DNA from: UBA7398 sp964567545
GTDB taxonomy: Bacteria; Actinomycetota; Actinomycetes; Nanopelagicales; Nanopelagicaceae
NCBI GenBank assembly: GCA_964567545.1
Contig: CAZMNB010000042.1
Coordinates: 1-10,426, forward strand
DNA length: 10,426 bases
Reading direction: 5' to 3'
Shown: positions 6,293 to 10,426 of the stretch, piece by piece
Layout: each line of letters begins with the position of its first letter
Numbering within the stretch: position 1 is the stretch's first letter
Notes under the pieces: model-generated
Databases searched by the model: none
Told to the model about the DNA's origin: nothing
What the model saw: only the letters and a program-made list of their open reading frames with translations
Translations under genes and position numbers: made by a program

Positions 6293-7045
6293 ATGGAAGC
6301 TCCGTTAGCACTTATCACCGGTGGTAGTCGGGGGCTTGGTTACGAAACTGCAAAAGCCCTTGCATTAAAAGGCTTCAACATTGGGCTAATTGCTAAAGAT
6401 TTGAGCCGACTGGAATTGGCAAGAGCAGAAATTAAAGAACTGATAACGAAAGATTCAAACCAAAAAATTTTAACTTTTGCATGTGATCTAGAGAATTCCG
6501 AAGCAACTTCCCAACTTATTAATTCTCTAAAATTAGCGCTGCCAGTACCGGATGTCATGATTCTGGCGCACGGGGTGATGAGTGCAAAAATGTCTAAGAC
6601 GCTCAAGACTGATTACAGTGAATGGCGCCGGGTTATGGCAATTAATTTGGATTCGGTTTTTCAATTAGTGAATGGAATTGCACCTGCCATGGTAGAGAAT
6701 CGCAATGGCAGGGTAATTATTTTTTCTGCGTGTTTAGGCCGGATGTCGGGGCCAGGAAATACTGGCGGACTTGCACCTTATCGAATAAGCAAAGCTGGGG
6801 TTAATGCTTTGGTGCGAAATCTTGCTCATGAAACCGGACTTGGTAGTCGGGGATTCTTAGTCGATGCAATATGCCCAAATCACTCACGTACCGATATGGG
6901 TGGTTCACAAGCGCCACTATCTGCCGAGGAAGGTGCGCAAACCGCGATTTGGTTAGCAACGCGTAAGTTCGATTCTAATAGCGAATTTGATGAAATTAAA
7001 TTGACCGGCCAACTTTGGGAAGAGATGAAAGTTGTTCCCTGGTAG
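6293..7045 (+). CDS. Second SDR-family oxidoreductase
   Basis: A 250-residue NAD(P)-dependent SDR. It shows TGGSRGLG at 9-16 (cofactor loop; the Arg after Ser often goes with NADPH), CDL at 64-66, a variant LAHG at 91-94 in place of the usual NNAG, Asn118 in INLDS, Ser145 in IIFSACLG, and YRISK with Tyr163 and Lys167, so the catalytic Asn-Ser-Tyr-Lys set is complete. The C-terminal end ...VVPW is found in one SDR subgroup. ATG 6293 is the start: GAGAGG at 6279-6284 lies eight bases upstream, while a TTG at 6287 in the same frame would be too close to that SD. Its end is six bases from the end of the convergent photolyase gene. The substrate is unknown; retinal reduction or oxidation is an appealing idea given its heliorhodopsin neighbour, but no motif shows it. 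Confidence 0.92.
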   Translation: MEAPLALITGGSRGLGYETAKALALKGFNIGLIAKDLSRLELARAEIKELITKDSNQKILTFACDLENSEATSQLINSLKLALPVPDVMILAHGVMSAKMSKTLKTDYSEWRRVMAINLDSVFQLVNGIAPAMVENRNGRVIIFSACLGRMSGPGNTGGLAPYRISKAGVNALVRNLAHETGLGSRGFLVDAICPNHSRTDMGGSQAPLSAEEGAQTAIWLATRKFDSNSEFDEIKLTGQLWEEMKVVPW

Positions 7046-7051
7046 GCCAGA

Positions 7052-8524
7052 TTAAATCTTGCCTTCTTCAAGTCCCTTAAGTACATCTTTTGCTCTTACT
7101 CTCAATTCTGGTAAATCAACTAACCTCTTAAGTCCAAAGATTTGTTGAGCCATTCGATGATTCTTTGAAAAACTTTCCTTGTGGCGATCTAGAAAATCCC
7201 AGTACAGAGTTGTAAATGGACAGGCCGACTCTCCAATTCTAAGTTTTGGATTGTATTTACACCCTTTGCAATAATTGCTCATTCGCGAGATATATGCGCC
7301 ACCGGCAGCGTATGGCTTAGTCATCATTTGACCGCCATCTGCATGCAACCCCATCCCAATTACATTGGGGACCATCACCCATTCGGTTGCATCAATAAAA
7401 ACTTCACGCATCCAATCTAGAAATTTTTCTGGATTTATACCAGTAATTAGCGCAAGGTTGCTCAAGATCATTAAGCGCGGGATGTGATGCACCCAAGCTC
7501 GCGATTGAATATCCGAAACAGTCTCTTTTAAGCAATTCATCGATGTTTTAGTGGAATCAGAAAAGAGTGGGAATAGATTTCGAACTCCACCCAACTGATT
7601 ATTTTTTCGGTAATCCGGACCTAAAAACCAATACATACCGTTTACATATTCCCGCCAACCAATTATCTGTCTCACAAATCCTTCGCAAGATTCAATTGGA
7701 ATCTTTCCGGTTTCAAAAGCTTTTAGCGCCGCAGTAATCACTTCGCTTGGATGGAGAAGGCCGTTATTTAAGTACGGCGAAAGTAGTGAATGATGCAACG
7801 CCCAGTTATCAATGCTCATTGCATCTTCAAGCGGTCCAAATTCGGCAAAATGATTTTTAAGAAAATTCTTTAATTGAGCTAGCGCTCCGTCGCGAGTGGT
7901 AGCCCAAGTGGTTGTCGGTGAGTAATTAAGTTCTTTCGCAACTTGCTTATCTATTTCATCGATTTTATGTTCTAAATAGGGCGGGCCTTGATAATTCTTT
8001 GGCGGTGGTAATCGGTTCTCTTTATCAAAATTCCAAGCACCACCTACCGGTTTATTATCTTTGATCAAAATTTTAAGGCGGCTTCGTTGCGAGCGGTAAA
8101 AATTCTCCATTAAATAATTTTTTTGACCGAGAGCCCATTCATTAAAGAGCGGGCGAGGAGTCAAGAAGAAGTCATTTTCAATAAAGGAAACCCCATAATC
8201 TTGTAGCGCTTGATACTGTTTGAATGATGAAGGCTCAGCTGCGATTATTGGATAATCCTGATATTTACTAGGTAGTGATTTCAAGCCATCAATTGTGGTT
8301 GCAGCTTTAATATAAAAAACTTTGAAACCCTCTACCTCTAATTGCTTTGCAAAATGGCGAGCAGAAGAAATTAAGAAATAGAGTCGTGCTGGATGCCAAT
8401 TTCGCCCAGTAGTCATTCGGGCGCTCTCCACTAGGACTACTGCATCATTTTGAACATCTGCCGATTTGAGGGCACCGTAGTTGCGGTGCAGGTGATCAAA
8501 TGGAATATAGATGATTCGTTTCAT
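7052..8524 (-). CDS. Iron-sulfur bacterial cryptochrome/photolyase (FeS-BCP, probable (6-4) photolyase)
   Basis: This 490-residue protein belongs to the deoxyribodipyrimidine photolyase-related (FeS-BCP/CryPro) group, whose characterised members, such as Agrobacterium PhrB, repair (6-4) photoproducts using blue light, FAD and a [4Fe-4S] cluster. The four cluster cysteines are Cys331, Cys419, Cys422 and Cys435; their spacing (88, 3, 13) equals that of PhrB Cys350/438/441/454. The active-site HHxxR is His346-His347-Ile-Pro-Arg350, again at the PhrB offset. The N-terminal Rossmann-like antenna domain covers about 1-130 and the helical FAD domain about 230-460; HADGGQMMTKPYAAGGAYI (394-412) is a family hallmark. 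ATG 8524 has no SD; ATTAAT six bases upstream may be a -10 element. The gene stands alone. It would protect a sunlit-water bacterium from UV; DNA repair is well supported by homology, a purely sensory role cannot be excluded. Confidence 0.95.
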   Translation of the reverse strand: MKRIIYIPFDHLHRNYGALKSADVQNDAVVLVESARMTTGRNWHPARLYFLISSARHFAKQLEVEGFKVFYIKAATTIDGLKSLPSKYQDYPIIAAEPSSFKQYQALQDYGVSFIENDFFLTPRPLFNEWALGQKNYLMENFYRSQRSRLKILIKDNKPVGGAWNFDKENRLPPPKNYQGPPYLEHKIDEIDKQVAKELNYSPTTTWATTRDGALAQLKNFLKNHFAEFGPLEDAMSIDNWALHHSLLSPYLNNGLLHPSEVITAALKAFETGKIPIESCEGFVRQIIGWREYVNGMYWFLGPDYRKNNQLGGVRNLFPLFSDSTKTSMNCLKETVSDIQSRAWVHHIPRLMILSNLALITGINPEKFLDWMREVFIDATEWVMVPNVIGMGLHADGGQMMTKPYAAGGAYISRMSNYCKGCKYNPKLRIGESACPFTTLYWDFLDRHKESFSKNHRMAQQIFGLKRLVDLPELRVRAKDVLKGLEEGKI

Positions 8525-8530
8525 AGAAGC

Positions 8531-8536
8531 ATTAAT
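8531..8536 (-). promoter_or_regulatory. Possible -10 element (ATTAAT) for the photolyase gene
   Basis: ATTAAT agrees with TATAAT at four of six positions and lies exactly six bases before ATG 8524, which lacks an SD. The same spacing as at heliorhodopsin suggests a leaderless start. Confidence 0.3.
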
Positions 8537-8620
8537 GCGACCAAGCGGTTCCCATGTATAAAACCGTAAAGGGTAGCGCTAACAATTGCGCAAAGCCGCG
8601 CCAGGCTTCCGCAAAATTTC

Positions 8621-8649
8621 ACATCTGTTCAAGATAAAAAACATCTATT
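8621..8649. repeat. Near-identical direct repeat ACATCT(G/A)TT, period 20
   Basis: ACATCTGTT at 8621-8629 and ACATCTATT at 8641-8649 differ at one base and are spaced two helical turns apart, just upstream of the DoxX-like gene. They could be a regulator site; the repeat is short, so chance is a real alternative. Confidence 0.3.
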
Positions 8650-8653
8650 GGTG

Positions 8654-8659
8654 AATACT
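8654..8659 (+). promoter_or_regulatory. Possible -10 element (AATACT) for the DoxX-like gene
   Basis: AATACT agrees with TATAAT at four of six positions and is separated by six bases (TAGCAG) from ATG 8666. No SD precedes this start, so a leaderless transcript is likely. Confidence 0.35.
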
Positions 8660-8665
8660 TAGCAG

Positions 8666-9073
8666 ATGAAATTTCTTAGGAGAGTTCCACAAGTGGTTTT
8701 GGGCTTTGCACTTGCTTACGCAGGGATAGGACATCTGACTACAAGCCGCGTGGAGTTTCAAGCACAGGTGCCGACGATATTTAAAGACTATGCAGATTTA
8801 GTTGTGCTGGCATCAGGTGTAGTTGAGATTATTTTGGGAGTTGGGTTAATTGCGCTTTGGAAGTTTCGAGTGGAGATCGGTTGGTTGACTGGGTTCTTTT
8901 TTATCGCCGTCTTCTGGGGAAATATTTCGCAATTTGTAAACGGGATAGATGCATTTGGATTGAATAGTGATCGAGCTAGATTTCTTCGCCTACTCTTTCA
9001 ACCACTATTGGTGCTCTGGGCAATTGGTAGTACCGGTGCATGGAAAGATTGGCGAACGCGTAAGGCTAAGTAA
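8666..9073 (+). CDS. DoxX-like four-helix membrane protein
   Basis: A 135-residue integral membrane protein of the DoxX/DoxD-like superfamily. Four hydrophobic segments can be drawn: about 8-24 (VVLGFALAYAGIGHLT, with the family's early G-x-x-H), 45-64, 72-90 (IGWLTGFFFIAVFWGNISQF) and 106-124. The loop NSDRARFLRLLFQPLLVLWA resembles the conserved arginine/proline-containing entry into the last DoxX helix. Members are linked to quinone or redox processes and membrane-associated oxidative stress defence, but most have no known reaction. The start at 8666 has no SD. The gene is divergent from the photolyase, 141 bases away, so the two might answer to a common stress signal, which is inference. 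The superfamily call is likely; the precise function is unknown. Confidence 0.8.
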   Translation: MKFLRRVPQVVLGFALAYAGIGHLTTSRVEFQAQVPTIFKDYADLVVLASGVVEIILGVGLIALWKFRVEIGWLTGFFFIAVFWGNISQFVNGIDAFGLNSDRARFLRLLFQPLLVLWAIGSTGAWKDWRTRKAK

Positions 9074-9317
9074 TTTCCATAATGCTAGTGATGAGTGAAA
9101 TTATTTCGCTAAGTGTCGCGCCCGGGATTATGCGCTTTGGTTTAGTAGGAAATCTGGACATTTAGCCACCAAATAATCCAGCCAAGCAGATGAAGTGGTT
9201 TAAAAGTAAGGAGTTTCGCGTAAAAATCATGAGTTCGATACCAGCGGGGCACTCGACAGGCGGTAGATTTGGGGCAAGCCTCTTTCCTCGGAGAGGCATT
9301 AATGGAGAGTAATAGAT
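9074..9317 (+). other. Structured intergenic leader upstream of the TctC gene
   Basis: This 244-base stretch holds no large gene. Visible structure: a hairpin at 9154-9181 (CTGGA/TCCAG closing ATTT/AAAT, seven-base loop); an alternative pairing TTTGGT (9136-9141) with ACCAAA (9168-9173) that cannot coexist with it; and a perfect six-pair hairpin GCCTCT/AGAGGC at 9278-9297 just before the SD. TAATTTC at 9072-9078 can also pair with GAAATTA near 9099-9105, over the DoxX stop. No known riboswitch core is recognised, and a T-arm-like GTTCGATACC at 9232-9241 lacks the rest of a tRNA. Confidence 0.4.
9229..9312 (+). CDS. Possible 27-codon leader peptide upstream of the TctC gene
   Basis: A short frame runs from ATG 9229 to TAA 9310-9312, ending five bases before the TctC ATG and overlapping its SD region. 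The 27 residues (from MSSIPAGHSTGG to the end) match no family I know. An AAGGAG lies at 9208-9213, but 15 bases from the ATG, farther than usual. It may be an uORF that couples translation to the next gene, or chance. Confidence 0.25.
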   Translation: MSSIPAGHSTGGRFGASLFPRRGINGE

Positions 9318-10426
9318 ATGAATAAAAAGATTAGAATGCGTTTTGGAGTAGTACTTGCCAGCGTTGCGCTTATCGCGAGTGGAACTGTTGCGGCCCACGG
9401 TGCGGCCGTGCCAATTGCAAAAGCGGCGGCAGGGCTTACTTGCGCCAAGGCTGATTTAGTTTCAACCGGTCGTGGCGTAGAAGGTTCAGATTTAACATGC
9501 ATGGTTGCAACACTTGGTACAGCAAAAGACAATCTGGTTTGGGGATATAAAGATCTTAAGCCATTGACTTCCATCGAATTCGTATCATCATCAGCAATTG
9601 GTGGCGGATATGGAACAACTGCAATCGCAGTTGGTGATGCGCTTAAAGCAGAAGGTTTGCTGGGTTCATACACTGTTAAGTATTTTGCAAACGCACCGCT
9701 TGGAATCGCATATTTTCAGGGCGAAAAGAATCGCAAAGATATGTGGGCGATGACTGGCTACGCGATGCCTGGTGGATTAGCTACTGGAAAATCTACTTTA
9801 GATGTTACAAATGCAAAGCCATTGGCAATGTTCTTGCGCGAAGCTGAAGTTATTGCCGTTCCAACAAGTTCAAAGTTGAAAACAATTAATGACTTGCTTG
9901 CAGTAATCAAAGCAAACCCAAAGACTGCAATAGGTGGCGGTAACCCAGGTGGCGTTGACCACATCACTATCGCAACAATTGCTGCAACTATTGGTGTTGC
10001 TGCTACTGATCTCAACTATGTTGCATATTCAGGTGGTGCAACGCTCACACCAGATTTACTAGCCGGTCGTGTAGTTGCAGGTGTTGCTGGTACATCCGAA
10101 TGGTCAAAGTATGTTGCTGCTGGAACTATGCGTTTACTTGCAGTGACATCGCCAAAGCCACTTACTGTCGTTAAAGGCAAGACTTTGATCCAACAGAACA
10201 TCAACCTAACTTTCGGTAACTGGCGTGGACTTTTGGCACCAGCGGATCTTCCAGCTGCTGATTACCTAAACATGCTCAAAGTTATTGATACCGCCCATGG
10301 AAGTGCTTCATGGAAGGCAATGCTTACTGCAAAGTCTTGGATTGATGAATATCGGGTTGGAACTACATTCACGACTTGGTTTAAGTCTGAAGTAGCTTCA
10401 ATTTTGAAACTCGGTAAGGAATTTAA
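9318..10426 (+). CDS. TctC-family tripartite tricarboxylate transporter binding protein (3' end outside window)
   Basis: The product is an extracytoplasmic solute-binding protein of the TctC/Bug type, which delivers carboxylates or related small molecules to a TctA/TctB membrane pair. The frame is open for 369 codons from ATG 9318 to the window edge; the last two bases (AA) begin an incomplete codon, so only a few residues are probably missing. Residues 1-30 form a Sec signal (basic start, hydrophobic core, likely cut near AHGA) with no lipobox. A small module at about 38-80 holds Cys42 and Cys61, perhaps a disulfide. Binding-loop motifs follow: GGGYGTTAIAVGDAL (95-109), GGGNPGGVDHI (206-216) and YSGGATLTPDLLAGRV (237-252). 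GGAGAG at 9304-9309 is the SD, eight bases upstream. Codons lean to GCA, GGT and AAG, fitting high expression. The transporter subunits may follow outside the window; the substrate is unknown. Confidence 0.92.
   Translation, partial: MNKKIRMRFGVVLASVALIASGTVAAHGAAVPIAKAAAGLTCAKADLVSTGRGVEGSDLTCMVATLGTAKDNLVWGYKDLKPLTSIEFVSSSAIGGGYGTTAIAVGDALKAEGLLGSYTVKYFANAPLGIAYFQGEKNRKDMWAMTGYAMPGGLATGKSTLDVTNAKPLAMFLREAEVIAVPTSSKLKTINDLLAVIKANPKTAIGGGNPGGVDHITIATIAATIGVAATDLNYVAYSGGATLTPDLLAGRVVAGVAGTSEWSKYVAAGTMRLLAVTSPKPLTVVKGKTLIQQNINLTFGNWRGLLAPADLPAADYLNMLKVIDTAHGSASWKAMLTAKSWIDEYRVGTTFTTWFKSEVASILKLGKEF

Noticed and set aside
8586..8593. Palindrome TTGCGCAA between the photolyase and DoxX genes
   Set aside because: Eight-base palindromes arise often by chance and the flanks do not extend the symmetry.
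9228..9262. T-arm-like GTTCGATACC suggesting a tRNA
   Set aside because: No acceptor stem, D-arm or anticodon arm can be built around it, and no CCA or discriminator pattern follows.
9299..10204. Open minus-strand frames opposite the TctC gene
   Set aside because: They are shadows of a clear plus-strand family member; their translations are rich in Pro, Ala and Thr with no motif.

Overview
The window looks like a piece of a low-GC freshwater actinobacterium, most likely of the Nanopelagicales (acI) type. The main reasons are a heliorhodopsin very close in sequence to the founding actinobacterial protein 48C12, a CorA of actinobacterial style, a TctC-type solute-binding protein, very short intergenic gaps, AT-leaning codons, and several genes with no Shine-Dalgarno (SD) sequence but a -10-like hexamer placed for leaderless transcription. 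The taxonomic call is inference; no rRNA or marker gene is present.

Layout. Bases 1-106 hold, on the minus strand, the probable end of a broken HTH/XRE (HipB-like) reading frame cut by the window edge. Then come corA (+), a 56-residue zinc-ribbon protein (+) with a strong SD that a hairpin could hide, an unrecognised 225-residue protein (-), a small membrane protein (+), a classical SDR oxidoreductase (+), a metallo-beta-lactamase-fold hydrolase of the lactonase type (-, its stop overlapping that of the SDR), a MalY/PatB-type PLP enzyme (+), heliorhodopsin (-), a second SDR (+), an iron-sulfur bacterial cryptochrome/photolyase (-), a DoxX-like membrane protein (+), and a TctC-family binding protein (+) that runs off the right edge.

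Strands alternate almost gene by gene, so most genes appear to be separate transcription units; there is no long operon. The most distinctive block is 5387-8524, where a retinal photoreceptor and a flavin/Fe-S photolyase flank one SDR. This suggests a light-response and DNA-repair neighbourhood. The heliorhodopsin/SDR intergenic region carries a near-perfect palindrome and an 11-bp tandem direct repeat, which could serve light or stress regulation. Apart from these sites, the most notable non-coding stretch is the 244-base leader of the TctC gene, with hairpins and a 27-codon upstream reading frame ending just before the start.

I see no tRNA, rRNA, CRISPR array, insertion sequence or integrase. 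No clearly new multi-gene system is visible; the items worth following are the regulatory sites around heliorhodopsin, the leaderless-start pattern and the two structured leaders.
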